A stretch of 64,000 nt of DNA, taken from the NCBI RefSeq assembly GCF_005048265.1, contig NZ_SUNH01000005.1, forward strand, positions 124,001 through 188,000. Reading direction: 5' to 3'. The DNA comes from Paracoccus hibiscisoli (GTDB lineage Bacteria; Pseudomonadota; Alphaproteobacteria; Rhodobacterales; Rhodobacteraceae). The translations under genes were made by a program, and so were the position numbers. This document shows positions 18,411 to 27,835 of this stretch, one piece after another; the first letter of the stretch is position 1; every line of letters starts with the position of its first letter. The notes under the pieces were generated by a model. That model was not told where the DNA came from and did not search any database. It saw only the letters and a list, made by a program, of their open reading frames with translations.

Positions 18411-18422
18411 TTTACCGGTAAA
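18411..18422. promoter_or_regulatory. Perfect 12-base palindrome, candidate operator
   Basis: TTTACCGGTAAA is an exact palindrome about 155 bases upstream of the LuxR start and 145 bases before the aldo/keto reductase start, just upstream of an orphan terminator. Position suggests a regulator site in this divergent region. It is shorter than typical lux boxes. Confidence 0.35.
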
Positions 18423-18452
18423 GGGCGACTTGCCCCGCTTTTCAGTTTTTCG

Positions 18453-18480
18453 GGGACGCCTTTCGGGGCGTCCCTTTTTT
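18453..18480 (+). terminator. Intrinsic terminator with no annotated upstream gene
   Basis: GGGACGCC (18453-18460) pairs with GGCGTCCC (18467-18474) across a 6-base loop, followed directly by six T residues. This is the best intrinsic terminator in the window and points along the plus strand. The last plus-strand gene ends 860 bases upstream and the LuxR gene in between is on the other strand, so the terminated transcript is probably a short non-coding RNA starting after about 18260. Confidence 0.8.
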
Positions 18481-18566
18481 CATGCGCGGCCAAGACGATG
18501 CCCGGCCTTGCGCCCGGCTGGCGGATCGCTAGCCTGCGCGCCGGAACAGCATCGAGGAGGCGACGG

Positions 18567-19625
18567 ATGGAACGCGTGACATTGGGCGGCAGCGCGGTCG
18601 AGGTCAGCCGGATCTGCCTGGGCACCATGACCTTTGGCAACCAGACCGACGAGGCCGGGGGCCACCAGCAGATGGACATGGCGCTGGAGGCCGGGATGAC
18701 CTTCCTGGACTGCGCCGAGATGTATCCGGTCAACCCCGTTCGCCGCGAGACGATCGGCGTCTCGGAGGAGATCATCGGCCGCTGGCTGGCCCGCACCGGC
18801 AACCGCGACCGCGTCGAGATCGCGACCAAGATCACCGGGCCCAGCCAGATGGTCCGCGACGGCGCGCCCTTTGACGGGGCGACCGTGCGCGCGTGCATCG
18901 ACGCCTCGCTGCGGCGGCTGCAGACGGACCGCATCGACCTGTATCAGCTGCACTGGCCGGTGCGCGGCTCTTATGGGTTCCGGCAGAACTGGGGCTTTGA
19001 CCCCTCGGGTCAGGACAAGGCGCAGACCCTGGCGCATATGCGCGACGTGCTGGAGGCGCTCAAGGAGGCCGTGGCGGCGGGCAAGCTGCGCGCGGTGGGC
19101 CTGTCCAACGAATCGGCCTGGGGGCTGACGCGCTGGTGCGACGTGGCCGATGCGATGGACGCCCCGCGCATGGCCGCGATCCAGAACGAGTATTCGCCGC
19201 TGTACCGTCTGTACGACACCGACCTGGCCGAGGTGGCGGTGAACGAGGATGTCACCCTGCTGTCCTATTCGCCGCTGGCCGCGGGCCTGCTGACCGGCAA
19301 ATACGCCGAGGGCGCGCTGCCCGAGGGCAGCCGCGCGGCGGTGGACAAGGCCACCGGCGGGCAGGGCAACCTGGGCGGGCGCAAGACCGGGCGCGGGCTG
19401 AAGGCCGCGGCCGCCTATGGCGCGCTGGCGGCCGAGCATGGCTGGGACGTGATCCACATGGCCATCGCCTGGCAGCTGACTCGGCCGTTCAAGGTCGTGC
19501 CGATCATCGGCGCCACGACGACCGACCAGCTGCGCCATCTGATCGCGGGCCTGGACCGCGACCTGCCTGACGAGCTGCGCCGCGGGATCGAGCGTCTGCA
19601 CCGCGCCCATCCGCTGCCCTATTGA
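18567..19625 (+). CDS. Aldo/keto reductase (Tas-like)
   Basis: A 352-residue NADPH-dependent aldo/keto reductase. Landmarks: ICLGTMTFGNQTDE at the N-terminus, the catalytic aspartate/tyrosine region FLDCAEMYPVNP, then ATKITGPS with the lysine, DLYQLHWP, and PIIGATTTDQL near the C-terminus. The Tas-like insert around MYPVNPVRRETIG is typical of the E. coli Tas group. GAGGAGG precedes the ATG at 18567. Physiological substrate unknown. It appears monocistronic, 57 bases before the DnaJ-class gene. Confidence 0.88.
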   Translation: MERVTLGGSAVEVSRICLGTMTFGNQTDEAGGHQQMDMALEAGMTFLDCAEMYPVNPVRRETIGVSEEIIGRWLARTGNRDRVEIATKITGPSQMVRDGAPFDGATVRACIDASLRRLQTDRIDLYQLHWPVRGSYGFRQNWGFDPSGQDKAQTLAHMRDVLEALKEAVAAGKLRAVGLSNESAWGLTRWCDVADAMDAPRMAAIQNEYSPLYRLYDTDLAEVAVNEDVTLLSYSPLAAGLLTGKYAEGALPEGSRAAVDKATGGQGNLGGRKTGRGLKAAAAYGALAAEHGWDVIHMAIAWQLTRPFKVVPIIGATTTDQLRHLIAGLDRDLPDELRRGIERLHRAHPLPY

Positions 19626-19682
19626 TGTGAACCGCGTGGTCTCTATCTTGAGAGACAGGCAGACGAAGACAAGGATATGGCA

Positions 19683-20633
19683 ATGGCAGGCGATCCCTAT
19701 GCGGCCCTGGGCGTGTCGCGCGGCGCCAGCGCGGACGAGATCAAGCGGGCCTATCGGCGCATCGCCAAGACCGATCACCCGGACCTGAACCAGGACCCGG
19801 CCGCTGCGGCACGCTTTGCCGCGGCCTCGGCGGCCTATGACCTGCTCAAGGATCCCGAACAGCGCCGCCGGTTCGACGCGGGCGAGATCAACGATCAGGG
19901 CCAGGACCAGGGCCCGCGCTGGAGCGGGCGTCCCGGCGCGCAGGGCAACCCCTTCGGCCAGGGGCCGGGGCATGGCGGGGACCCCGACCTGTCGGACGTG
20001 TTCGCCGACCTGTTCGGCCAGCGCCAGACGGGCGGCCAGTCGGGCGGCCCGCGGGGCGGGTTCGGAGGCTTTGGCGGTTTCGGCGGTTTCGGGCGCGGCG
20101 CGGACATGCGGGGGCAGGATCTGCGGCTGGTGCTGCAGGTCGATTTCCTGACGGCGGCGCGCGGGGGGCGCACGCGCATCACCATGCCCCAGGGCGGATC
20201 ATTGGAAGTGGCCATTCCCAAGGGCGTGCGCGAGGGCCAGGTCATCCGCCTGCGCGGCAAGGGAGAGCCGGGCCTCGGGCGCGGCGAGGCCGGCGACGCC
20301 TATCTGGAGGTTCGCGTGGGCGAGCATCCCCAGTTCCGGCGCGACGGCGACGACATCCATGTCGTGCTGCCGATCAGCCTGGACGAGGCGGTGCTGGGCG
20401 GCAAGGTCGCGGCACCGACCATCGACGGGCCGGTGAACCTGACCATTCCGCGTGGCGCCACCTCGGGTCAGCGGCTGCGGCTGCGGGGGCGGGGGATCAA
20501 CGGCGGCGATCAGCATGTCGAGCTGCGCATTGCCATGCCGCCGCACGTGGACCCGGCACTGGCGGCCTTTTTCGAGGAATGGCGCCGCGAGAACGCCTAT
20601 GACCCCAGGCGGGGCATGTCCGACGTTTCCTGA
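19683..20633 (+). CDS. DnaJ-class molecular chaperone (CbpA-like)
   Basis: About 316 residues. An N-terminal J domain (DPYAALGVSRGASADEIKRA) carries the HPD motif in KTDHPDLN for stimulating DnaK. A Gly/Phe-rich linker (about 100-140, repeats of GGFGGF) follows, then two DnaJ C-terminal substrate-binding domains. The zinc-finger domain of true DnaJ is absent, as in CbpA. The GGA at 19671-19673 is too close to the ATG at 19677 but well placed for 19683, so I prefer the latter. The 3' end overlaps the convergent DUF1289 gene by 37 bases. Confidence 0.88.
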   Translation: MAGDPYAALGVSRGASADEIKRAYRRIAKTDHPDLNQDPAAAARFAAASAAYDLLKDPEQRRRFDAGEINDQGQDQGPRWSGRPGAQGNPFGQGPGHGGDPDLSDVFADLFGQRQTGGQSGGPRGGFGGFGGFGGFGRGADMRGQDLRLVLQVDFLTAARGGRTRITMPQGGSLEVAIPKGVREGQVIRLRGKGEPGLGRGEAGDAYLEVRVGEHPQFRRDGDDIHVVLPISLDEAVLGGKVAAPTIDGPVNLTIPRGATSGQRLRLRGRGINGGDQHVELRIAMPPHVDPALAAFFEEWRRENAYDPRRGMSDVS

Positions 20634-20782
20634 CGGGCGGGCAGGTCCGCCATGACGCGGGCGCGGGCGGCGGGGGTCATGCGGCCCCAGGCGGCGATCT
20701 CGTCCAGGGTGCGGTGGCAGCCGAGGCACAGCCTGCTGTCGGGGTCGATGCGGCACAGCTTGATGCAGGGGCTTTGAGTCAC
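20597..20782 (-). CDS. DUF1289 family protein
   Basis: A small Cys-rich protein of about 61 residues with the DUF1289 pattern SPCIKLCRIDP, then LCLGCHRTLDEIAAW, whose four cysteines probably bind a metal or iron-sulfur cluster. Function is unknown in the literature known to me. I placed the start at the GTG at 20782; the frame continues to another GTG at 20836, but that one sits inside a strong hairpin (20825-20847) and would add low-complexity residues. The 3' end overlaps the convergent DnaJ-class gene by 37 bases. Confidence 0.75.
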   Translation of the reverse strand: MTQSPCIKLCRIDPDSRLCLGCHRTLDEIAAWGRMTPAARARVMADLPARQETSDMPRLGS

Positions 20783-20824
20783 GAGCGTCGGTCTTTTCGG
20801 GAGGGTGTCGGGGAGAGCGGGGGA

Positions 20825-20847
20825 CGGGTCGGGCACAGCCCGACCCG
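20825..20847 (-). terminator. Hairpin downstream of ruvX
   Basis: CGGGTCGGGC and GCCCGACCCG form a perfect 10-base stem with a 3-base loop, 50 bases past the ruvX stop on the minus strand. No T tract follows, so it may be factor-dependent. It separates the ccmI-ruvX unit from the DUF1289 gene. Confidence 0.5.
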
Positions 20848-20896
20848 GTCGCTGCCGCTGGGCCGCGCGCCGCGCTGGCGCGCGGCGGTCGTGCGG

Positions 20897-21373
20897 TCAG
20901 CCATGGGTGGCGATGTGGCGCAGCCGGTCCAGCGCGCCCTGCAGGATATAGCCGGCGGCGACCTGGTCGATGACCTCGGCCCGGCGCTTGCGCGAGGTGT
21001 CGCCCTCCAGCAGGGCGCGTTCGGCGGCGACCGTGGAGAGGCGTTCGTCCCAATAGGCGATGGGCAGGTCGGTCAGCCGCGTCATGTTGCGGGCAAAGGC
21101 GCGGGTGGCCTGGGCGCGCGGGCCTTCGGAGCCGTCCATGTTGCGCGGCAGGCCGAGGACGAGGCCCGCGAGGCCCCGGTCGGCGATCAGCGCCAGCAGG
21201 GCCTGCGCGTCCTGCGTGAACTTGGTCCGGCGGATCACCGTGATGGGCGAGGCCACGCTGCGCAACCCGTCGCTGATGGCCACGCCGATGGTCTTGGTGC
21301 CCAGATCCAGCCCGGCCAGGGCGCCGTGGCGGGGCAGGCTGGCTGCGAATTCGGTCATCTCTTCGTGGATCAT
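20897..21373 (-). CDS. ruvX: Putative pre-16S rRNA nuclease / Holliday junction resolvase-like protein RuvX (YqgF)
   Basis: A 158-residue RNase H-fold protein. The family motif [17 protein letters not shown] with the catalytic aspartate is near residue 22, [14 protein letters not shown] near 75, and [15 protein letters not shown] with the acidic residues near 110. YqgF processes the 5' end of 16S rRNA and was first named as a resolvase. The ATG at 21373 overlaps the stop of ccmI, implying coupling. An upstream open stretch is a shadow of ccmI. Confidence 0.9.
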   Translation of the reverse strand: MIHEEMTEFAASLPRHGALAGLDLGTKTIGVAISDGLRSVASPITVIRRTKFTQDAQALLALIADRGLAGLVLGLPRNMDGSEGPRAQATRAFARNMTRLTDLPIAYWDERLSTVAAERALLEGDTSRKRRAEVIDQVAAGYILQGALDRLRHIATHG

Positions 21374-22587
21374 GGGGTCAATCCGGCGCGTTCGGCGGCG
21401 GCCTCGATGGGGGCGATGGCCTCGGGGGTGGCGCCAAAGCGGTTGCGGGCCTCGGCGAGGATTCGCCGGGCGTGATCGTCGCGGTCCAGGACCGACAGCG
21501 CCGAGATCAGCCGCGCCCATTCGTCCGGCGTCCCGCCCTGGCTTGCCAGGCGGTCCTGCAGGCGGGCGACCATGTCCTCGGCCATGCGGGCCTGATCCGC
21601 GGGGGTCATGTCACGGGCGGCCTCCAGGTCCAGGGCGTCGGGGCCGGACTGGTCCGAGGGTGCGCGATAGCCGGCCTCTCCGGCCAGCCAGGCCAGTTCC
21701 TCGATGGCGGCGCGGATCGAGGGGACCCAGGGCGCATTGGCCGGCCCCTCCTCCAGCAGGAGGCGCCAGATCGGAAAGGCCAGATCGGGGCGGCCGTTCT
21801 GGATCAGCATGACGCCGCGCAGATAGCGGGCCTGGGGCTGGTCGGGGTCCAGGGTCAGGGTGCGGGCCAGCACGGCCTCGGCCTCGGGGGTGACCACACC
21901 GGCGGCGGCCTCGACCATCAGCGTGGCCAGCTGCATCAGCTGCACCGGATCGGCCTGGTCGCCCCGCAGGTCGACCAGGCGCTGCTGGGCGTCGCGTGCG
22001 GCGGTCAGGTTGCCCAGACGCATCTCGTTCGTGGCCAGCAGCGCCAGGCCCTGCTGATCCTGCGGGTTGCGGGCGACGGCGGCGCGCAGCTGGTCGATCA
22101 TCGCCAGATATTCGGGGTCGGCCTGCGACAGGTCGGGCGCGGGGCGGGCGGGGGCCTGCGCCTCGGCCTCGGCCTGGGCGGGGCGGGCGCGATAGGCGGC
22201 ATCGGCGGCGGCCACGCGTTCGGCCAGCGGCATGTCGGGCGCGCCGGGCACGCCCTCGCGCAGATACAGCACGACCGCCCCGGCCAGCATCAGCGCCAGG
22301 ACCAGCGCGGGCACCAGCGCGCGACCGGCCCGGCCCGCAGGCCCCGCCTGGCCAAGACGGCGGTCGGCATCCAGCACCTTGCGGCCGATCTCGGCGCGCA
22401 GGCGCTGCGCATCCTCGGGGCCGATCACGCCACGTTCCAGGTCGCGCTCGACCTCGGCCAGCTGGTCGCGATAGACGCGCAGGTCGTAGGAGGCGGCAGG
22501 CGCAGGCCCGGCGCGGCCCTTGCGCAGCGGCGACAGGATGGCGAAAGCCGTGATCGCGGTCAGACCCGCAGCCAGTATCCAGAACAT
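21370..22587 (-). CDS. ccmI: c-type cytochrome biogenesis protein CcmI (CycH)
   Basis: A 405-residue protein with two membrane segments, one at residues 1-20 ([18 protein letters not shown]) and one near 95-115 ([20 protein letters not shown]). Between them is a coiled coil ([19 protein letters not shown]) and after them a periplasmic TPR domain (about 150-350). CcmI presents apocytochrome c to the CcmF/H haem ligation complex. Other ccm genes are not in the window. It is first gene of a unit with ruvX, read away from the divergent sarcosine oxidase operon. Confidence 0.88.
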   Translation of the reverse strand: MFWILAAGLTAITAFAILSPLRKGRAGPAPAASYDLRVYRDQLAEVERDLERGVIGPEDAQRLRAEIGRKVLDADRRLGQAGPAGRAGRALVPALVLALMLAGAVVLYLREGVPGAPDMPLAERVAAADAAYRARPAQAEAEAQAPARPAPDLSQADPEYLAMIDQLRAAVARNPQDQQGLALLATNEMRLGNLTAARDAQQRLVDLRGDQADPVQLMQLATLMVEAAAGVVTPEAEAVLARTLTLDPDQPQARYLRGVMLIQNGRPDLAFPIWRLLLEEGPANAPWVPSIRAAIEELAWLAGEAGYRAPSDQSGPDALDLEAARDMTPADQARMAEDMVARLQDRLASQGGTPDEWARLISALSVLDRDDHARRILAEARNRFGATPEAIAPIEAAAERAGLTP

Positions 22588-22775
22588 GCGTCACCTCCAG
22601 TTGGCCCGTTCCTATCGCGGATGGCCGCCGACCGAAAGCGCGCGCCGTCATCGCGGGCTGGAACAGGCCCGCCGGATTGTCGCATGTCGCATTTCGCCGC
22701 GATCTGCCGCAAGCCGCCTTGAGGGTTCGGCCCCGCCCCGCCATGGTGCCAGCAACCCACCCCCTGAGAGGCCCC

Positions 22776-24041
22776 ATGCCCGACACCCCCCGCGCCGGCC
22801 GCTATTCCGTCTTTGCCATCGCCCGAGAGGCGCTGCGTCAGCATACCGGCTGGAAACGGGCCTGGGCCAGCCCCGAGCCCAAGGCCCGCTACAAGGTCAT
22901 TGTCGTGGGTGCGGGCGGGCACGGTCTGGCCACGGCCTATTACCTGGGCAAGAACTTCGGCATCACCGATGTTGCGGTCATCGAAAAGGGCTGGCTGGGT
23001 GGCGGCAACACGGGGCGCAACACCACGATCATCCGGTCGAACTATCTGCAGGACCCGTCGGCGGCGCTGTATGAAAAGGCGCGCAGCCTGTACGAAAATC
23101 TGTCGCAGGACCTGAACTACAACATCATGTTCAGTCCGCGCGGTCTGATCATGCTGGCCCAGACCGAACACGAGATCCGCGGCTACAAGCGCACCGTCTA
23201 TGCCAACAACCTGCAGGGCGTCGCCACCGAATGGCTGGACCCCCAGCAGCTTAAGGCCAAGGTGCCGATCATCAACCTGGACGGGCCGCGCTATCCGGTG
23301 CTGGGGGGCCTGTATCAGGCCCGCGGCGGCACGGCGCGCCATGACGCGGTGGCCTGGGGCTATGCCCGGGCCTGTTCCGACATGGGCATGCACATCATCC
23401 AGAACTGCGAGGTGACGGGGGTCGAGACCGAGGCCGGACAGGTCCGCGCCGTCAACACCTCCAAGGGCCGCATCGGCTGCGACAAGCTGGCGATCGTGGT
23501 CGCGGGCCATTCCAGCCAGCTGGCCGAGATGGCCGGGTTCCGCCTGCCCATCGAATCCGTCGCCTTGCAGGCCCTGGTCAGCGAACCGATCAAGCCCTGC
23601 ATGGACGTTGTGGTGATGGCCAACACGGTCCACGGCTACATGTCGCAATCCGACAAGGGAGAGATGGTGATCGGCGGCGGCACCGACGGGTTCAACAACT
23701 TCACCCAACGGGGGTCCTGGCAGCATGTCGAGGAAACCGTCCGCGCCCTGATCGAGACCTTCCCGATGATCAGCCGCCTGAAAATGCTGCGCCAGTGGGG
23801 CGGCATCGTCGACATGACCGGGGATCGGTCGCCCATTCTGTCCACCACGCCGGTGGGTGGCATCTTCGTCAACTGCGGATGGGGCACGGGCGGGTTCAAG
23901 GCGATCCCCGGATCGGGCTGGGCCATGGCCGAACTGGTCGCCAAGGGCACGCCCGGCCCGCTGGCCGCCGATTTCGGGCTGAACCGCTTCCGAGAGGGTC
24001 GGTTCATCGACGAATCGGTCGCCGCCGGCGTCGCGCACTGA
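22776..24041 (+). CDS. soxB: Sarcosine oxidase subunit beta
   Basis: A 421-residue flavoprotein. The FAD-binding motif VIVVGAGGHGLATAYYL is near residue 42. GGTARHDAVAWGYARA contains the histidine that carries covalent FMN in the heterotetrameric enzyme. The C-terminus has GWGTGGFKAIPGSGWAMAE. With subunits alpha, gamma and delta it oxidises sarcosine to glycine, passing the methyl carbon to tetrahydrofolate and producing hydrogen peroxide. I chose MPDTPRAGRYS at 22776, the usual N-terminus; an ATG at 22677 adds 33 unrelated residues. First gene of the sox operon. Confidence 0.93.
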   Translation: MPDTPRAGRYSVFAIAREALRQHTGWKRAWASPEPKARYKVIVVGAGGHGLATAYYLGKNFGITDVAVIEKGWLGGGNTGRNTTIIRSNYLQDPSAALYEKARSLYENLSQDLNYNIMFSPRGLIMLAQTEHEIRGYKRTVYANNLQGVATEWLDPQQLKAKVPIINLDGPRYPVLGGLYQARGGTARHDAVAWGYARACSDMGMHIIQNCEVTGVETEAGQVRAVNTSKGRIGCDKLAIVVAGHSSQLAEMAGFRLPIESVALQALVSEPIKPCMDVVVMANTVHGYMSQSDKGEMVIGGGTDGFNNFTQRGSWQHVEETVRALIETFPMISRLKMLRQWGGIVDMTGDRSPILSTTPVGGIFVNCGWGTGGFKAIPGSGWAMAELVAKGTPGPLAADFGLNRFREGRFIDESVAAGVAH

Positions 24042-24134
24042 CCGGGGGGGCGCGGGAATGTCCTTTTCGAACGGAACCTTGGGGGCGGCGTGCGACTTTG
24101 TCAGGCATGACAGGTTCGACCGAAAGGGTTCATC

Positions 24135-24395
24135 ATGGCTGACCGCAACAACAATGGTCTCTACTTCATCGTCGGCGGCATCGTTGTCGTCGTCGCGCTG
24201 CTGTTCTTCTTCATGTCGGGCAGCGATACCGGCGTGGCCACGACCGATCCGGTCGCAGGCGACACCACGACCATCAATGTCGACACCCCCGACGCCGATC
24301 CCGCACCCGCAGCGCCCCCCGTCACGGTCGAGACCGACAGCCCCCCGGCCGTCGAATCGCCTGCCGAACCGGCCGCGCCCGCTCCGGCCAACTGA
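24135..24395 (+). CDS. Small membrane-anchored Pro/Ala-rich protein of unknown function
   Basis: An 86-residue protein not recognised as a family. Residues 9-27 (LYFIVGGIVVVVALLFFFM) form one membrane helix. The rest is low complexity, rich in Asp, Thr, Pro and Ala (DTTTINVDTPDADPAPA and similar), and likely extends into the periplasm. It sits between soxB and soxD, 93 bases after the former and 165 before the latter, in the same direction. An AAAGG site precedes the ATG. It may be an unrelated insertion or an accessory of methylamine metabolism; nothing in its sequence says which. Confidence 0.65.
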   Translation: MADRNNNGLYFIVGGIVVVVALLFFFMSGSDTGVATTDPVAGDTTTINVDTPDADPAPAAPPVTVETDSPPAVESPAEPAAPAPAN

Positions 24396-24560
24396 CGGCC
24401 CGACGCGCGCGCAGCCCCTGGCCGCGTGCGCTGCAACGGGGGTCCGGGGGCAGTCAGCCCCCGGCCATCGTCCGACAGCATGTCGGACAGACGGCACCGC
24501 CGGCTTGCGCCGCTGCGGTGCCTTTTCGCATCCGCAACTCTCGCACCCCAAGGAAGCCCG

Positions 24561-24908
24561 ATGCTGATCCTGACCTGTCCCTATTGCGGTGTGAACGCCG
24601 AGGAAACCGAGCTGCATCCCGGAGGAGAGGCGCATCTGGCCCGCATCGGCCCGAACGGCACCGACGACGAGTTCGAGGCCTATCTGTTCGCCCGCAAGAA
24701 CGCCAAGGGCGTGCATTTCGAACGCTGGCGCCATGCCTATGGCTGCGGCAAGTGGTTCCTGGCCGCGCGCTGCACCGCAACGCTGCAGGTGTTCGGCACC
24801 TACCGGGCGCAGACGCCCCACCCGCCTGCCGACATCGTGGAGGCGATCCGCAAGGCCCGCCCCGACTGGACACCCGACTGGACCCCCGCCGAAGGCACCG
24901 CCGAATGA
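24561..24908 (+). CDS. soxD: Sarcosine oxidase subunit delta
   Basis: A 115-residue subunit with the zinc-binding pattern LTCPYCGVNAEETE and later cysteine in HAYGCGKWF, matching the delta subunit of heterotetrameric sarcosine oxidase. The delta chain binds zinc and helps assemble the complex. AAGGAAG lies in front of the ATG at 24561. The stop overlaps the soxA ATG as ATGA. Length is slightly long; the tail repeats TPDWTP. Confidence 0.92.
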   Translation: MLILTCPYCGVNAEETELHPGGEAHLARIGPNGTDDEFEAYLFARKNAKGVHFERWRHAYGCGKWFLAARCTATLQVFGTYRAQTPHPPADIVEAIRKARPDWTPDWTPAEGTAE

Positions 24909-27835
24909 CCCACACGCCCCCCTTCCGCCTGCCCGCCGGTGGCCGCCGCATCGACCGTGCCTGGCAGGTCCCGTTCCGCTTTGACGGCCGCCACCTGCGC
25001 GGCCTGACCGGCGACACCATCGCCTCGGCGCTCTTGGCCAACGGCCAGATGCTGATGGGCCGGTCCTTCAAGTATCACCGCCCGCGCGGCCCGATGGCCT
25101 CCGGCTCCGAGGAGCCGAACGCCCTCCTTGGCCTGGGCCAGGGCGGCCGGTTCGAGCCGAACCAGCGCGCCACCACGACGCCCCTGACCCATGGCATGAT
25201 CACCCGCAGCCAGAACTGCTGGCCCAGCCTGGAGGCCGATATCGGCGCCATCAACAACTGGCTGTCGCCGGTCTTTCCTGCGGGTTTCTACTACAAGACC
25301 TTCATCCATCCGCGCCCCTTCTGGAAGCATGTGTTCGAACCCATCATCCGCCGCAGCGCGGGTCTGGGCCGGGCGCCGACCGATCCCGATCCCGACCGCT
25401 ATGAACAGGCCTACGCCTTTGCCGACACGGTCGTGGTCGGCGGCGGCATCGCGGGCCTGACCGCCGCGCGCGAGGCGGCCGATGCGGGCGGCACCGTGCT
25501 GGTCCTGGAACAGGACGGGCATTGGGGCGGGCGCACGCCCACCGACCATGACGGCGGACAGGCGGCGATCGACGCGGCTCTGGCCGACCTGCGGGGCCGC
25601 AAGGGTGTGACCCTGCGCCGCAACACCATGGCCACGGGCCTCTACGATCACGGCTATCTGATCGCGCGGGAATCGCTGGCCGATCACGACCCGAACCAGG
25701 GCATCCCCCGCCAGCGCCTGTGGCGCATCCGGGCGGGCCGGGTGATCGCCGCGACGGGCGCATTGGAACGCCCGCTGTCCTTTGCCTGTAACGACGTGCC
25801 CGGCGTGATGCTGGCCAGTGCGGTTCGCGACTTCATCGCCGATTTCGGCGTGGCGCCGGGTCGGCGCATCGTGGTCGTCACGAACAATGACGACGCCTAT
25901 CGCACCGCCCTGACCGCCCATGCCGCGGGGCTGGAGGTGCCGGCCATCATCGACGCGCGGCCCCTGGCCGACGGGGCGCTGCCGCAGGCCGCGCGGGACG
26001 CGGGCATCACCGTGCTGACCGGCACCGCCATCGCGAAGGTGAAGGGCGCCAAGCATGTCGAGGGCGTGGTGCTGTGCAGCCATCAGGGCGACGGCCGCCC
26101 CACGCAGACCATCGACTGCGATGTGGTGGCGATGTCGGGCGGCTGGTCGCCGGTCGTGCACCTGTATTCCCATTGCGGCGGCAAGCTGATCTGGGATGAG
26201 GGTCAGTCGATGTTCCGCCCCGACCCCGACCGCCCGCCCTTGGGCGCGGACGGGCAGGGCAACGTGACCGTCGCGGGCGCCGCCAATGGCGATCTGCGCT
26301 GCGCCGGCGATCTGGAACACCCCGAGGCCCCGACCATGCCCGTCTGGGTCATGCCCGCCCGCGCGCCCTACACGCTGCGGGCCAAGATGTGGCTGGATTT
26401 CCAGAACGACGTGAAGGTCACCGATGTCGAACTGGCCGCCCAGGAGGGCTATGCCAGCGTCGAGCATACCAAACGCTATACCACCCTGGGCATGGCGACC
26501 GATCAGGGCAAGCTGTCCAACATCAACGGGTTGGCGGTCCTGTCCAACGCGCTGAACCAGCCCATCCAGGCGACCGGCACCACGACCTTCCGCCCGCCCT
26601 ATACGCCGCTGACCCTGGCCACCATCGCGGCCGAGGCCAAGGACGACGCGTTCCAGCCCCTGCGCAAGACGCCGATCCATGCCTGGCACGAAACCCACGG
26701 CGCCAGCTGGGAGCCTGTGGGCCACTGGCGCCGCCCCTATGCCTATCCCCGCGCGGGAGAGGACCGCCACACCGCCGTCCACCGGGAGATCCTGGCGGTG
26801 CGTGCGGGCGTCGGCACGCTGGACGCCTCGACCTTGGGCAAGATCATCGTCAAGGGACCGGATGCGGGGCGGTTCCTGGACATGCTGTATACCAACATGA
26901 TGTCCACGCTGCCGGTCGGCAAATGCCGCTATGGCCTGATGTGCAACGAGAACGGGTTCCTGATGGATGACGGCGTGGTCGCGCGCCTGTCGGACGACAC
27001 CTGGCTGTGCCACACCACCACCGGCGGCGCGGACCGCATCCATGGCCACATGGAGGATTGGCTGCAATGCGAATGGTGGGACTGGAAGGTCTATACCGCC
27101 AACCTGACCGAGCAGTTCGCCCAGATCGCCGTCGCCGGACCCAAGGCCCGCGACGTGCTGGAGCGTCTGTCCGGCACGATCGACCTGTCGGCCGAGGCGC
27201 TGCCCTTCATGCAATGGGCCGAAGGGGAGCTGGCGGGCATTCCCGCGCGCGTCTTCCGCATCAGCTTTTCGGGCGAGCTCAGCTATGAGATCGCCGTGCC
27301 CGCCAATCGCGGCCTGGAGCTGTGGGAGGCGCTGCACCTGGCCGGGGCCGATCTGGGCATCACCCCCTATGGGACCGAGGCGATGCATGTCATGCGCGCC
27401 GAAAAGGGCTTCATCATGATCGGGGACGAGACCGACGGCACCATCATCCCGCAGGATCTGGGGCTGGACTGGGCGATCTCGAAGAAAAAGGCCGACTATA
27501 TCGGCAAGCGCGCCCAACGCCGCAGCCACATGACCGATGGCACCCGCTGGAAACTGGTGGGCCTTGAGAGCCTGTCGGACAAGGTCATTCCCGACGGCGC
27601 CTATGCGGTGGCCGAGGGGGTGAACGGCAACGGCCAGCGCAAGACCCAAGGCCGCGTCACCTCCAGCTATCATTCGCCGACCCTGGGCAAGCCCATCGCG
27701 ATGGGGCTGGTGCGGCACGGACCGTCGCGCATGGGGCAGGTGCTGGATTTCCCGATGCCCGACGGCACGGTGATGCAGGCGCGGATCGTCGATCCGGTCT
27801 TCTACGACAAGGAAGGAAGCCGTCAGAATGGCTGA
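24905..27835 (+). CDS. soxA: Sarcosine oxidase subunit alpha
   Basis: A 976-residue subunit with the standard domain order: an N-terminal 2Fe-2S ferredoxin-like fold used without cluster (to about 100), a pyridine-nucleotide binding oxidoreductase domain (VVVGGGIAGLTAAREAADAG near 176), and a C-terminal GcvT-like aminomethyltransferase domain (about 590-960) that binds tetrahydrofolate. It holds NAD and forms the site transferring the methyl carbon to folate. The start overlaps soxD, and the end overlaps soxG by 8 bases. Full length for the family. Confidence 0.94.
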   Translation: MTHTPPFRLPAGGRRIDRAWQVPFRFDGRHLRGLTGDTIASALLANGQMLMGRSFKYHRPRGPMASGSEEPNALLGLGQGGRFEPNQRATTTPLTHGMITRSQNCWPSLEADIGAINNWLSPVFPAGFYYKTFIHPRPFWKHVFEPIIRRSAGLGRAPTDPDPDRYEQAYAFADTVVVGGGIAGLTAAREAADAGGTVLVLEQDGHWGGRTPTDHDGGQAAIDAALADLRGRKGVTLRRNTMATGLYDHGYLIARESLADHDPNQGIPRQRLWRIRAGRVIAATGALERPLSFACNDVPGVMLASAVRDFIADFGVAPGRRIVVVTNNDDAYRTALTAHAAGLEVPAIIDARPLADGALPQAARDAGITVLTGTAIAKVKGAKHVEGVVLCSHQGDGRPTQTIDCDVVAMSGGWSPVVHLYSHCGGKLIWDEGQSMFRPDPDRPPLGADGQGNVTVAGAANGDLRCAGDLEHPEAPTMPVWVMPARAPYTLRAKMWLDFQNDVKVTDVELAAQEGYASVEHTKRYTTLGMATDQGKLSNINGLAVLSNALNQPIQATGTTTFRPPYTPLTLATIAAEAKDDAFQPLRKTPIHAWHETHGASWEPVGHWRRPYAYPRAGEDRHTAVHREILAVRAGVGTLDASTLGKIIVKGPDAGRFLDMLYTNMMSTLPVGKCRYGLMCNENGFLMDDGVVARLSDDTWLCHTTTGGADRIHGHMEDWLQCEWWDWKVYTANLTEQFAQIAVAGPKARDVLERLSGTIDLSAEALPFMQWAEGELAGIPARVFRISFSGELSYEIAVPANRGLELWEALHLAGADLGITPYGTEAMHVMRAEKGFIMIGDETDGTIIPQDLGLDWAISKKKADYIGKRAQRRSHMTDGTRWKLVGLESLSDKVIPDGAYAVAEGVNGNGQRKTQGRVTSSYHSPTLGKPIAMGLVRHGPSRMGQVLDFPMPDGTVMQARIVDPVFYDKEGSRQNG

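Noticed and set aside
20783..20836. Upstream GTG start for the DUF1289 gene
   Set aside because: It lies within a perfect 10-base hairpin and adds residues not typical of the family; the GTG at 20782 gives the usual size.
22588..22775. Upstream region of soxB checked for a glycine riboswitch
   Set aside because: No tandem aptamer-like conserved segments could be seen; likely an ordinary promoter region.
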